A DNA stretch of 22,454 nucleotides, taken from positions 1-22,454 of the forward strand of contig DALS01000049.1 of assembly GCA_002499445.1 (NCBI GenBank), written 5' to 3'. Each line of letters starts with the position of its first letter. Position 1 is the first letter of the stretch. Below are positions 5,834 through 13,939 of the stretch, in pieces. Source of the stretch: Methanosarcina sp. UBA293. Its GTDB lineage: Archaea; Halobacteriota; Methanosarcinia; Methanosarcinales; Methanosarcinaceae. The translations under genes were made by a program, and so were the position numbers. Under the pieces are notes generated by a model that saw nothing but the letters and a program-made list of their open reading frames with translations, was not told where the DNA came from and did not search any database.

Positions 5834-7064
5834 ACTCCGCAACACCTCTACAAATTAAATACACTGCCGCATATTCAGGAATTTCCTGTATGCCTTCTTC
5901 TACTCTTAAATCCTTGCCCTTTAATTGTACTGAAAATGGCTTTGAAACTGTTATTTTTACCGGCCTGTCGCCAAAGATAACTGCATCATTGAGTGGATCA
6001 AACATCTCTAACTCAGATAAAGCAAGTTTCTTAACCAGCATTCCTGATCCACCGTGCAATGAGCCTGGCACCCGGATTAGGCGTTTAATGTCCGCAGTCA
6101 CAGGTTCGTCAACACTTGCTCCAAAATCCACAGCATACTTTTGAACCGATTGTTTCACAAAGTACTCAAAAATCTTTCCTGAATTTTTTAGAAATCCAAA
6201 CTCAAGTTGGCCTCGGTCCAATATGCTGTTAAGAGTATTTTCGTCCGTTCCTATTGTTATTAATTTATTTATAGTTCCCTGGCCTATTGGGATTTCGTCT
6301 TTTAAACTTTCACGCAAATCTTTAAACATATCTTTTTTATTTTCTTTGCTGACTTCCTTTTTTAAGTAGTCTACTATATACTCAGCAATTCTTTTTCCCC
6401 ATCCACAATCATGTCCTTGGATTATTTTTATCGTTACCCCCTGTTTTTTCCCTTTGTATATTTTGGACCCCGTTCCAAAGTCACCAAATAATTTCTCTTC
6501 TGTAATTAGATAATCGCTGTTTTCTCTTAAATCTCTTCCACTTATGTAATTAATTATTTCTCTGCGTGAAGAGCTATCTAAACCAATCACTTTTGGATGT
6601 TTAACGTGTAGGTGGTATCCTCTACCTCCAGAAAAGACCAGTTCAATCTCCTGCTCTGAGAATCCAAAATCTTCTAAAAGAAAGTCAATAAGCTTAAAAG
6701 TCTCCTTCTTGACAAGCTCAAGCATATCGGCGTAGTCCCTCGGAGCATCGGGTAGGTGGTCTGCATCAAGGTCAAAAATCAATTCTGCTCCAAGCCAGTT
6801 TTTTTCATTCATTTTTTTAGCATCAGGGTATTCGTAATACGCAGTCGAATTGTAAACATGCGCGGGAGCCATGCCGTAAAGATAGTCAAGAGTCTCTCCG
6901 GGTGAGCCGAAAGCTCTATGCCTGTGCATCATCTTATTAGGCATATCGTCATAGAAAATAAAAGCCCATTCTCTATTAGGCAAGTGGTCAGGGAGACTAA
7001 CTTTAGCATTCTTGTAATAATTCTGGAAACGAGTTTTCAAATAACGGGTCGTTCGACGGTCCAT
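5799..7064 (-). CDS. priS: DNA primase small (catalytic) subunit PriS
   Basis: A 421-residue archaeo-eukaryotic primase catalytic subunit that makes primers with PriL. The metal-binding pair D98/D100 is in IFDLDADHL, the SGGRGYHLHV nucleotide-binding motif spans 145-154 with H151, and the basic segment DIKRLIRVPGSLHGGSG carries the third conserved region. N-terminal YYKNAKVSLPDHLPNREWAF is also typical. ATG start; family length agrees. Genes priS and gins51 are neighbours in many euryarchaea, and here the stop of priS lies inside the start of GINS. Confidence 0.97.
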   Translation of the reverse strand: MDRRTTRYLKTRFQNYYKNAKVSLPDHLPNREWAFIFYDDMPNKMMHRHRAFGSPGETLDYLYGMAPAHVYNSTAYYEYPDAKKMNEKNWLGAELIFDLDADHLPDAPRDYADMLELVKKETFKLIDFLLEDFGFSEQEIELVFSGGRGYHLHVKHPKVIGLDSSSRREIINYISGRDLRENSDYLITEEKLFGDFGTGSKIYKGKKQGVTIKIIQGHDCGWGKRIAEYIVDYLKKEVSKENKKDMFKDLRESLKDEIPIGQGTINKLITIGTDENTLNSILDRGQLEFGFLKNSGKIFEYFVKQSVQKYAVDFGASVDEPVTADIKRLIRVPGSLHGGSGMLVKKLALSELEMFDPLNDAVIFGDRPVKITVSKPFSVQLKGKDLRVEEGIQEIPEYAAVYLICRGVAEYGYRRNQPSPV

Positions 7065-7578
7065 GGTTTCATAACTTCTAGGGGTTTGGATCTTGGTTAG
7101 GGATTTGATCAGAGGAATCGGGTTTAGTAGTTCTGATCAGGGATTTAGTTAGTAGCTTTTAAGAAGCTTTTTGACTAAGTTTTTGATTTAGGGTTTCTAC
7201 TAGGGATTTTGATCAAGGTTTTGATATAGAGTTTTAACTTAGGGTTTCTAGGGATTCTGATCAAGGTTTTAATTAAGGACTTGGCTTGAGGACTTGATTG
7301 TTTTTCCCTAAGATAATTATCTCATAATTTACTTTTGGTTATATTAGTTTTTTTAAAAAAAGGTATTAAAGTCAATCTGGGTTCAAATATTTTCCCTTTA
7401 GGTTCTGATAACCTCTATGTGTTATTAAACATGTGACAATTCTATGGTCAAGGTGTTTTATGGCAATAGGATCTAATCTTAGCATTAACAACAATAAATG
7501 TTACATAAATACTACAGAATATAGAATCTGACTAATCTGACAAATTAAGGCTTAAAACAAGAGCTGATAATTCAATGA
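7065..7578. other. 514-base spacer between divergent priS and FGE-like genes
   Basis: The half near priS (about 7078-7305) is made of degenerate G/T-rich repeats. The remainder (7310-7578) is AT-rich, with TTTTTTTAAAAAAA near 7350-7363 and AATATAA-like words that could hold the priS promoter on the minus strand near 7340-7352. If transcription begins there, the repeats lie in a long priS leader. No gene or RNA was recognised. Confidence 0.5.
7078..7305. repeat. Degenerate GATCAAGGTTTT / TTAGGGTTTCTA repeats in the priS leader
   Basis: The clearest pair is TTAGGGTTTCTA at 7188-7199 and 7239-7250, each followed by GGGATT(T/C)TGATCAAGGTTTT at 7203-7222 and about 7251-7270. Further diverged words (TTAGGGATTTGATCAG, TGATCAGGGATTTAG) occur from 7096 to 7147. 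Irregular spacing; not coding in any consistent frame. Confidence 0.65.
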
Positions 7579-7752
7579 AATGTCTTATGGGGTGGGCTTA
7601 TAGGAAATAAGTTCAAGATTAAGAATTACATTAATACAGTTCGATACTACCTGAAAAATGAAGAAACTAAAGAGGAAACTGAAGAGTCATCTTTCCTCAC
7701 GCTGGTAGATAGTCTGGAAGATACTGAAATCTTTACCAGTCCTTCAACAGGT

Positions 7753-8427
7753 ATGCAATTTGTACTGATTCCAGTAGGGGAATTTGAGATGGGGTCGCCC
7801 TCCAAAGAGAAGGACAGATCGGATTCCGAATCTCCGACTCATAAAGTTACGATTCAACACTCTTTTTATCTGGGTAGATCGGCTGTCACGCAAAAACAGT
7901 GGGAAAAAATAATAGAAAATAATCCTTCACACTTCAAAGGTGAAAACCGCCCTGTTGAGATGATTTCCTGGGTAGAAGCTCAGCAATATATCACAAAGCT
8001 GAATGAAAAAGAAGGAACTGATAAGTACCGCTTACCTTCAGAAGCCGAATGGGAGTATGCCTGCCGGGCAGGCATGCAAACAAAGTGTTTCTTCGGTGAC
8101 GATGAGTCAAAGCTTAACGAATATGCATGGTATGCTGGAAACTCAGGCGGAAAAACTCATGTAATTGGCCAGAAAAAACCAAGCCCCTGGGGACTTTATG
8201 ATATGTATGGGAATGTCTGGGAATGGGTGCAGGACGAGTGGCATGAAAGTTACAGCGTCGCTCCTTCAGATGGGAGTGCCTGGGAAGACGGTAGTAGCTC
8301 CAATCGGGTTTCTCGTGGATGTAGTTGGCTCTGTGATCCCAAATTCTGCCGTTCAGCTGGCCGTTTCAAGCGCGAACCTGAAAGTTGTTTCGCCAATCTA
8401 GGGTTTCGCCTTTTGAGGGAATTATAA
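7753..8427 (+). CDS. Formylglycine-generating-enzyme/sulfatase-modifying-factor domain protein
   Basis: From ATG 7753 it gives 224 residues forming nearly a whole FGE-sulfatase domain: FVLIPVGEFEMGSP, YRLPSEAEWEYACRAG (93-107), GLYDMYGNVWEWVQD (147-161), SRGCSWLCDPKFCRSAGR and FANLGFRLL. C194 and C199 have the C-x4-C spacing of the catalytic pair that oxidises a target cysteine in true FGEs; many relatives lack the first Cys. The frame stays open upstream to 7579 without ATG, GTG or TTG, and this stretch reads like protein (acidic, KNEETKEETEESS). The domain's usual GMEFVxIPxG motif is interrupted at its Met by the apparent start. The true N-terminus may be lost or displaced by a frameshift. 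No sulfatase is nearby. Confidence 0.8.
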   Translation: MQFVLIPVGEFEMGSPSKEKDRSDSESPTHKVTIQHSFYLGRSAVTQKQWEKIIENNPSHFKGENRPVEMISWVEAQQYITKLNEKEGTDKYRLPSEAEWEYACRAGMQTKCFFGDDESKLNEYAWYAGNSGGKTHVIGQKKPSPWGLYDMYGNVWEWVQDEWHESYSVAPSDGSAWEDGSSSNRVSRGCSWLCDPKFCRSAGRFKREPESCFANLGFRLLREL

Positions 8428-8509
8428 CCTCCTTCCTTGATATCATAGTTGACTATAAAAAGAATTCTACAGTAACACTTATACGAAAAGCCTCTATTAT
8501 ATCAACTTC

Positions 8510-10945
8510 ATGAAACAGGATATGTCAAGTGCCGACGTTGCTGCAGTGGTTGCCGAGCTGTCAGCAGGGCCGAAGTCCATAATTGATGCGAAGATTGGGA
8601 AGATTTACCAGCCAGCCAATGAAGAAATTCGCATCAATCTTTACGTTTTTCACCAGGGCAGGGACAACCTGGTTATTGAGGCTGGGAAGCGCATCCATCT
8701 TAGCAAATACCTCAGGGCGAGCCCAAAGCTCCCCCAAGCTTTTCCAATGCTGCTTAGAAAGTACCTGATGGGAGGCAGAATAGTATCTGTGGAGCAGCAT
8801 GATTTTGACAGAATCGTAAAAATCGGGATCGAGAGAGGGGGAATCCTGAATACTCTTATTGTGGAGCTGTTTGCTCCGGGAAACGTGCTTATTGTCGATT
8901 CGGAAAACAGGATTATCCTGCCTATGAATCCTGTGACCTTAAAGGACAGGCGGCTTCGGAGTGGGGAAATTTACGAGCTGCCTGAGGCACAATTGAGCCC
9001 TATAAAGGCCAAGGTTTCAGATCTTATGGAGACTTTTTCCAGTTCTAAGGCTGATGTTGTGAGGACAATAGCCACAAGATTCAATCTCGGAGGCGTTCTG
9101 GCAGAAGAAATCTGTGCAAGGGCAGAAATAGATAAATCGAAGCCTTCAAAGGAAGCAACCCAAGAGGATGCATCCAGACTCTGCAATGCAATGCATGACC
9201 TTTTTTCCCCGTTGTTCAGCGCAGAAGAAAAAAGTAAATGTGATAAGGAAATTGAGGTTGAAGCTGAACTTAAATCCGAAACTGAATTTGAACCTGAAGC
9301 TGAACTTAAACCCGAAACCGAGGTTGAAGCTGATACTCCAAAATTCAGGTCTCAGCATGTGAAAAAGGAAATTAACGGAAAGCTGGAAACTTTCGATGTG
9401 CTTCCTTTTGACCTTATTCGCTATTCCGGATTTGAAAAAGAATATTTTGATTCCTTTAATACGGCACTTGATGAATTCTTTGGAAAAAAGGCGCTTGAAC
9501 AGGTCGAAAAGGTAAAAAAGGCTCAGAAAAAGGAAAAAACCCTTGACGTTTATGAACGACGGCTTCTCCAGCAGGAAGAAAGCCTTAAGAAATTCGAAAA
9601 GGAAATCGAGAAGAATAATACCCTTGCTGAGACAGTCTATGCAAATTATCAAATTATCGAAGAACTTTTTTCCGTGCTTAACGGAGCAAGGGCAAAGGGT
9701 TACTCCTGGGATGAGATTCGCTCAATTCTGAAACAGGCAAAAAAGACCGTGCCTGCTGCGCAAAAGATAACAAATATCGACCCCAGGACCGGAACTATAA
9801 CCGTAGGGCTTGATGGGAAGAATGTCAATCTTGATATTCGGAAGACGGTGCCGCAGAATGCTCAGGAATACTATGAGAAAGTTAAGAAATTTAACAAGAA
9901 AAAAGAAGGTGCTCTGAAAGCTATTGACAATACCAGGAAGGCGATGGAGAAAAATGCTGTGGCAAAAACTCCAAAGGCAGGGAAGAAGCTTAAGGTGTAC
10001 AGGAAAAGGCACTGGTATGACAGGTTCAGATGGTTTGTATCTTCGGACGGTTTCCTTGTTGTAGGAGGCAGGGATGCAGACACCAATGAGGAAGTTTTCA
10101 AAAAGTATATTGAAAAGAGAGATCTTGTCTTCCATACCCAAACTCCGGGTGCTCCTCTCACCGTTATAAAAACAGGCGGAAAAGAGATACCCGAATCTAC
10201 TCTGCAAGAGACTGCGCAGTTTGCTGTTTCATATTCCAGCCTCTGGAAAGCCGGGCATTTCAGTGGGGATTGCTACTGGGTCAAAGCCGAGCAAGTCTCA
10301 AAGACCCCGGAATCAGGAGAGTATGTAAAAAAAGGGTCTTTTATCATCCGTGGAGAGCGCAATTACTTTAAAGACGTCCCTCTCGGCGTTGCAGTGGGGC
10401 TTCAGCTAAAAGGCGAGACAAGAGTTATAGGCGGACCTGTTTCTGCCGTTCGGAAGCATGGAGATTATATCCTTGAAATAATTCCAGGAATTTTCAATCA
10501 GAATGATATTTCAAAAAAGATCTACAGGATTTATGCTGATGAACTCAATGACCCTCGTTTCGTGAAGCAGATCGCCTCTCCTGATCAGGTAGCCATGATG
10601 GTCCCACCCGGAGAATCTGACTTAAAGAGCCAGAAGCCTGAACGGAAGGGGAAGAAAACCGAGCATGGAGGAGAATACGAAACCTCAGGAATAGAGATCG
10701 AACCTGAGGACCAAGAGCAGGAAAGTGAAGAAAAATATGAGACAAAATCTGGAGAAGAAAGTGAAGAAAAATTTGAGATAGAATCTGAAGAAGAAAGTGA
10801 AGAAAAATTCGAAATAGGATCTGAAGAAGAAGTTGAAGTGGAATTTGAAAAGAAATTCAGAGAGAAAATTGAAGAGAAGATTGAAAAGAAATCCGGGGGA
10901 GGAAGTGAAGAGGGAATTGAAATGGGTGGAGTGAAAAAAGAATGA
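8510..10945 (+). CDS. rqcH: RqcH/NEMF-family ribosome quality control factor (NFACT protein)
   Basis: An 811-residue archaeal homologue of RqcH, Rqc2/NEMF and Tae2. These bind large subunits with stalled peptidyl-tRNA, and in several lineages recruit tRNA for C-terminal tailing. Residues 1-140 form NFACT-N (SADVAAVVAEL, the D100-R101 motif in HDFDRIVKI, LFAPGNVLIVD); a coiled-coil middle lies about 320-400; NFACT-R is about 485-620 (YDRFRWFVSSDGFLVVGGRD, VFHTQTPGAPLTVIK). Acidic repeats occur inside NFACT (about 247-278) and as a Glu/Lys-rich tail from about 690. ATG start without obvious Shine-Dalgarno; a second ATG lies four codons on. Its TGA overlaps the pelota ATG (ATGA), so both are in one operon. 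Confidence 0.92.
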   Translation: MKQDMSSADVAAVVAELSAGPKSIIDAKIGKIYQPANEEIRINLYVFHQGRDNLVIEAGKRIHLSKYLRASPKLPQAFPMLLRKYLMGGRIVSVEQHDFDRIVKIGIERGGILNTLIVELFAPGNVLIVDSENRIILPMNPVTLKDRRLRSGEIYELPEAQLSPIKAKVSDLMETFSSSKADVVRTIATRFNLGGVLAEEICARAEIDKSKPSKEATQEDASRLCNAMHDLFSPLFSAEEKSKCDKEIEVEAELKSETEFEPEAELKPETEVEADTPKFRSQHVKKEINGKLETFDVLPFDLIRYSGFEKEYFDSFNTALDEFFGKKALEQVEKVKKAQKKEKTLDVYERRLLQQEESLKKFEKEIEKNNTLAETVYANYQIIEELFSVLNGARAKGYSWDEIRSILKQAKKTVPAAQKITNIDPRTGTITVGLDGKNVNLDIRKTVPQNAQEYYEKVKKFNKKKEGALKAIDNTRKAMEKNAVAKTPKAGKKLKVYRKRHWYDRFRWFVSSDGFLVVGGRDADTNEEVFKKYIEKRDLVFHTQTPGAPLTVIKTGGKEIPESTLQETAQFAVSYSSLWKAGHFSGDCYWVKAEQVSKTPESGEYVKKGSFIIRGERNYFKDVPLGVAVGLQLKGETRVIGGPVSAVRKHGDYILEIIPGIFNQNDISKKIYRIYADELNDPRFVKQIASPDQVAMMVPPGESDLKSQKPERKGKKTEHGGEYETSGIEIEPEDQEQESEEKYETKSGEESEEKFEIESEEESEEKFEIGSEEEVEVEFEKKFREKIEEKIEKKSGGGSEEGIEMGGVKKE
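9260..9331 (+). repeat. In-frame acidic repeat within rqcH (36-bp and 36-bp diverged units)
   Basis: GAAGCTGAACTTAAA begins units at 9260 and 9296, encoding EAELKSETEFEP and EAELKPETEVEA. The insert separates two parts of the NFACT-N region and looks like a recent in-frame tandem duplication of a flexible acidic linker. Confidence 0.75.
10724..10831 (+). repeat. Three 36-bp in-frame units in the rqcH C-terminal tail
   Basis: Units start with AGTGAAGAAAAAT at 10724, 10760 and 10796 and encode SEEKYETKSGEE, SEEKFEIESEEE and SEEKFEIGSEEE. The frame is kept, so the array changes only tail length. The tail is highly charged and probably disordered or a single helix. Confidence 0.88.
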
Positions 10946-11994
10946 GGGTTACAAAGCGTTCCCTTAAGGGGAGGGAAGGGGAGATTGCAATAACAGCCGA
11001 AACCCTTGACGATCTCTGGCACCTGAAATATATAATCGAAAAAGAGGATCTGGTTTTTTCGGTTACCAGACGGAAAGCCGATACTGCAAGTGATAAAATC
11101 CGTCCTGAGAAGGTTGAGAAAGTAAAGGTCAGGCTTGGAATCAGGGTTGAGGGAATCGAGTTTCACAAGTTTGCGAACCGTCTGCGGATACATGGGGTGA
11201 TAGAGCATGGTATGGACGTAGGCTCCTATCATACCCTCAATGTCGAGATCGGGACCAATCTTTCCATCGTAAAGGAACAGTGGAAAAATGATCAGTTTCA
11301 GCGAATCGAGGACGCTGAGGAAGCTTCGAAGCGCCCGAAAGTCGTCATGATCGCAGTAGAAGAAGGTGACGCCGATATTGGCTTTGTGCACCACTATGGT
11401 ATAGAGATCTATTCTCATATTCGGCAGTCCTCTGGAAAGCGAGAGACTAGCTTGAGGAATGAGTTTTTCAGAGAAATTATAGAGCAGCTGAGGCATGCTG
11501 TCCCTGAAGAAGCGTCTATAGTTATTGCTGGGCCAGGGTTTACTAAAGAGGATTTTTTAAAATATTTTCAGGAAATCGAACCTGTTATGGCTTCAAAAGC
11601 TCTAATTGAAGATACTTCCATGATAGGAATGTCCGGTTTTCAGGAAGTTCTCCGCAGAGGAGCAGTGGACCGCATTATGCAGGAATCCCGTATAGCCCGG
11701 GAATCAACCTTAATGGAAGACCTTATTCGTGAAATCTCAATGGACGGCAAGGCTGCGTATGGGCTGGCAGATGTTAAGAATGCCCTTGATTACGGAGCTA
11801 TCGAAACCCTGCTTGTTGCTGATGAAACCCTGCGGGAAGGGAGGGAAAAAGGGGAGGATATCGATAAGCTCCTAAGGCAAGTTGAACAGGCCCAGGGAAA
11901 GGTTGTTGTTTTCAGCACGGCTTTCGAACCCGGAGAAAAGCTTGATAAATTAGGAGGAATCGCAGCCCTGCTTCGTTTCAAGGTGAAGGGCTGA
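10942..11994 (+). CDS. pelA: Pelota (aPelota/Dom34), mRNA surveillance and ribosome rescue factor
   Basis: A 350-residue archaeal Pelota. Domain 1 is an Sm-like fold (MRVTKRSLKGREGEIAITAE; DDLWHLKYII), domain 2 holds VVMIAVEEGDADIGFVHHYGIEI, and domain 3 is eRF1-like (KAAYGLADVKNALDYGAIETLLVADE). It lacks the GGQ motif of aRF1, as expected. Pelota enters stalled ribosomes with aEF1-alpha and, with ABCE1, splits them. ATG overlaps the RqcH stop. Pelota generates the free 50S-peptidyl-tRNA complexes on which RqcH acts, so the overlap links successive steps of one pathway. Confidence 0.97.
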   Translation: MRVTKRSLKGREGEIAITAETLDDLWHLKYIIEKEDLVFSVTRRKADTASDKIRPEKVEKVKVRLGIRVEGIEFHKFANRLRIHGVIEHGMDVGSYHTLNVEIGTNLSIVKEQWKNDQFQRIEDAEEASKRPKVVMIAVEEGDADIGFVHHYGIEIYSHIRQSSGKRETSLRNEFFREIIEQLRHAVPEEASIVIAGPGFTKEDFLKYFQEIEPVMASKALIEDTSMIGMSGFQEVLRRGAVDRIMQESRIARESTLMEDLIREISMDGKAAYGLADVKNALDYGAIETLLVADETLREGREKGEDIDKLLRQVEQAQGKVVVFSTAFEPGEKLDKLGGIAALLRFKVKG

Positions 11995-12002
11995 TTCAGC
12001 AT

Positions 12003-12370
12003 CAGGCTGGAAAATCAATTCTATTCAAGATAAGGGTCGCAAGGTAAAGGCTGACTATATCTGAGCCCTTATCATTTCTGCAGACTTTTTTATTTCTTTT
12101 TTTGTCTTTTTGTATCTTTTTTCATTTATTTCTTTTTGTTTTCAATGTTTTCTGCTCTCTCTTTTTCCTGGTAAGCTGGATTACTTTTACTTTCTACTAT
12201 TTATGTCTGATATAATATTACGTTTATATTTATCAATTATAATTCGTAAAATTAATTAACTAACTATTAGTATTAGTTGTTACTTTTAAGATAATTTGTA
12301 ATAAATTACTTTAGTTTCTTGCTAGTGTGATTTAGTGTGATTTAATAGATTGAACTAATGGAAATGAGCG
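12003..12370. other. Spacer after pelota: U-rich end and S-layer gene promoter region
   Basis: From about 12083 to 12175 the plus strand is pyrimidine-rich with multiple T runs, a normal archaeal transcription end for the rqcH-pelA operon. The rest is very AT-rich. A tandem 10-bp word TAGTGTGATT lies at 12323-12332 and 12333-12342, 38 bases before the S-layer gene, and could be an operator or chance. A TATA-like AATAAATTA lies near 12299. Confidence 0.5.
12083..12175 (+). terminator. T-rich transcription end after rqcH-pelA
   Basis: Several T runs of 5 to 7 bases in a pyrimidine-rich stretch, 90 bases after the pelota stop. Euryarchaeal polymerases terminate at such runs without a hairpin. 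Exact 3' end not predictable by eye. Confidence 0.55.
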
Positions 12371-12379
12371 GTGATATTC

Positions 12380-13723
12380 ATGAACCTGTGTATCCGAAAA
12401 AATTTTTGTTCACTTTTTGTTGCGTTTACGATTTGTTTGCTGCTTCCCTCCTTGAGCCATGCAGCACCTGAGATCAGAGGGCTTCCCTTTGATACCGGTG
12501 AAACTTCATCCGATGAATTCTGCTGGAATGCTGCCACCTTTGGTGGCTTTAACTATCTAATTAACAAACACATGGATTTCGTAGCTTCCGAGAATGGGTT
12601 GGGAGAACGTTTACAGTATGTTGAAAAAGACGGCAAGGACGAACTTGGAAAAAATAACCCCGGAAACCACTTTATAGGCGAAGAAGAGCTTGTATATTCT
12701 ACAAGGCAATATTCCAACAAATACGCACTTGTATCCGACCTTGAACTGAACGCCAATACAACTCCTGAGCAGCTTGGCGGAATGTTTTATTATAGACTTC
12801 CATGGTTCGGAAAGCCATATATTGCCGTTGAAAACGATGCCAGGCAACTTACAAACATTGTCATCAACCAGAAAAGCAGTGATAAAAAAGAGTTGAAAAT
12901 TGGTGAGACCTGGGAACTCGGGAAAAATTATTCCCTGACTGTTAACCAGATTGACACTGAGGGCAACAAGGTCTGGTTCTCCCTGCTTAAAAACAATCAA
13001 GAACTCGAATCCGGAATTGTGAAAGCTGATGGGACAATTGAAGGTCAGACTTTTACTGCGACTGCAGACTTTGGGGAAGGAAAAGACCAGCTCTACTTTA
13101 TCACCTATGTAAACTCTATATTCACGAGTGCTACTGATTCTTTTGCTGTCTTCAAGTACACCTGGCTTATTGACAAAGATGACATCCAGGTTATCAAACA
13201 AGGAGATGAATATCAAGGGTTTAAGGTAAAAAAAGCTTCAAAGGATGAGATAGTACTCGCAAACTCAAAGTCGATCAACCTTAATTTGAAGAAAGACAAA
13301 AAGACCTATTTTACCGATTCGTGGTATTTCCAGACCTCAGATGAGGGGAAAGGCAGTACATCTCGGGAAGGCTACATTATCTACCCAGCAGCCGAAGTTA
13401 CTACAGAGGATAAAAATGCTTCAGGGTCCAAAGAAAACATGACTTCTGCAAAAGGGGTAAAAGAGACAAATGTTACAGAAACAGTACTTAATACCAATGA
13501 TTCTGAGACTGTCTCTAATGAGTCTGCATCCTCTGTTCCTCTTATCCAGAATAATATTGACGATTCGAAGAGCAGTAATAGCCATCCTGAAGAAGGCACC
13601 AGCGTAGAAGCTTCCTTAATAACTCCTGGTCTCAAAATGTTTGCAGGAACTCCTGGCTTTGGAATACTTGCAGGAGCTCTCGGGATCGTTCTGTGCTTGG
13701 CTCTTCTAAAAAAGAGGGATTAA
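12380..13723 (+). CDS. S-layer-type surface protein, single tile domain, PGF-CTERM anchored
   Basis: A 447-residue exported protein. Signal peptide: basic N-terminus (MNLCIRKN), hydrophobic core FVAFTICLLLPSL, probable cleavage after SHA. One Methanosarcinales S-layer domain (S_layer_C/DUF1608 type) follows to about residue 335: EIRGLPFDTG near its start, FGKPYIAVENDARQLTNIVI, LKIGETWELGKNYSLTVNQID, FFAVFKYTWLID-like strands and GYIIYPAAE. The main Methanosarcina S-layer protein carries two such domains; this has one. A Thr/Ser/Asn-rich linker leads to a PGF-CTERM signal (TPGFGILAGALGIVLCLALL, then KKRD), recognised by an archaeosortase for membrane lipid attachment. Start ATG 12380 is preceded by GGTGAT at 4 bases; a GTG three codons earlier lies inside that Shine-Dalgarno. 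Confidence 0.88.
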   Translation: MNLCIRKNFCSLFVAFTICLLLPSLSHAAPEIRGLPFDTGETSSDEFCWNAATFGGFNYLINKHMDFVASENGLGERLQYVEKDGKDELGKNNPGNHFIGEEELVYSTRQYSNKYALVSDLELNANTTPEQLGGMFYYRLPWFGKPYIAVENDARQLTNIVINQKSSDKKELKIGETWELGKNYSLTVNQIDTEGNKVWFSLLKNNQELESGIVKADGTIEGQTFTATADFGEGKDQLYFITYVNSIFTSATDSFAVFKYTWLIDKDDIQVIKQGDEYQGFKVKKASKDEIVLANSKSINLNLKKDKKTYFTDSWYFQTSDEGKGSTSREGYIIYPAAEVTTEDKNASGSKENMTSAKGVKETNVTETVLNTNDSETVSNESASSVPLIQNNIDDSKSSNSHPEEGTSVEASLITPGLKMFAGTPGFGILAGALGIVLCLALLKKRD

Positions 13724-13763
13724 GAGAACTATCCCTGGAAGTGGGATTCAAAAAATAATCACT

Positions 13764-13815
13764 TTTAATTTTCTCTTTTTCTCTTCCTTTTTTCTTTTCC
13801 GGTTTTTTTGTATGT
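13764..13815 (+). terminator. T-rich transcription end after the S-layer-type gene
   Basis: The plus strand is pyrimidine-rich with runs CTCTTTTTCTC, CTTTTTTCTTTTC and GGTTTTTTTG beginning about 40 bases after the stop. Consistent with U-tract termination ahead of the convergent DUF1614 gene. Confidence 0.55.
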
Positions 13816-13867
13816 TTTAACCCTTTATATGTTTTTAACCTTCTAGCCGCCTTTTCCCATCTTTGTA

Positions 13868-13939
13868 ATTATTTTAATTATTTTAATTGTTTTAATTATT
13901 TTAATTGTTTTAATTATTTTAATTGTTTTAATTATTTTG
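13868..13939. repeat. Eight 9-bp tandem units (ATTATTTTA / ATTGTTTTA)
   Basis: Units are ATTATTTTA twice, then ATTGTTTTA and ATTATTTTA alternating, ending in ATTATTTTG, exactly 72 bases. The array abuts the stop codon of the DUF1614 gene (13940-13942) in the convergent spacer. A later 18-bp double unit explains the alternation. Confidence 0.9.

Noticed and set aside
9146..9652. 168-residue minus-strand ORF inside rqcH
   Set aside because: Antisense of the acidic repeat region, Phe/Leu-rich by composition only; rqcH is continuous on the plus strand.
10585..11496. 303-residue minus-strand ORF opposite the rqcH/pelota junction
   Set aside because: It is the mirror of the repetitive rqcH tail and pelota start. 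Its Ser/Phe/Pro-rich sequence reflects Glu/Lys codons on the other strand, and the plus-strand genes are clear family members.
13868..13939. CRISPR-like array
   Set aside because: The units are contiguous 9-mers without spacers. None of the other arrays in the window has spacers of unique sequence, and no cas genes are present.
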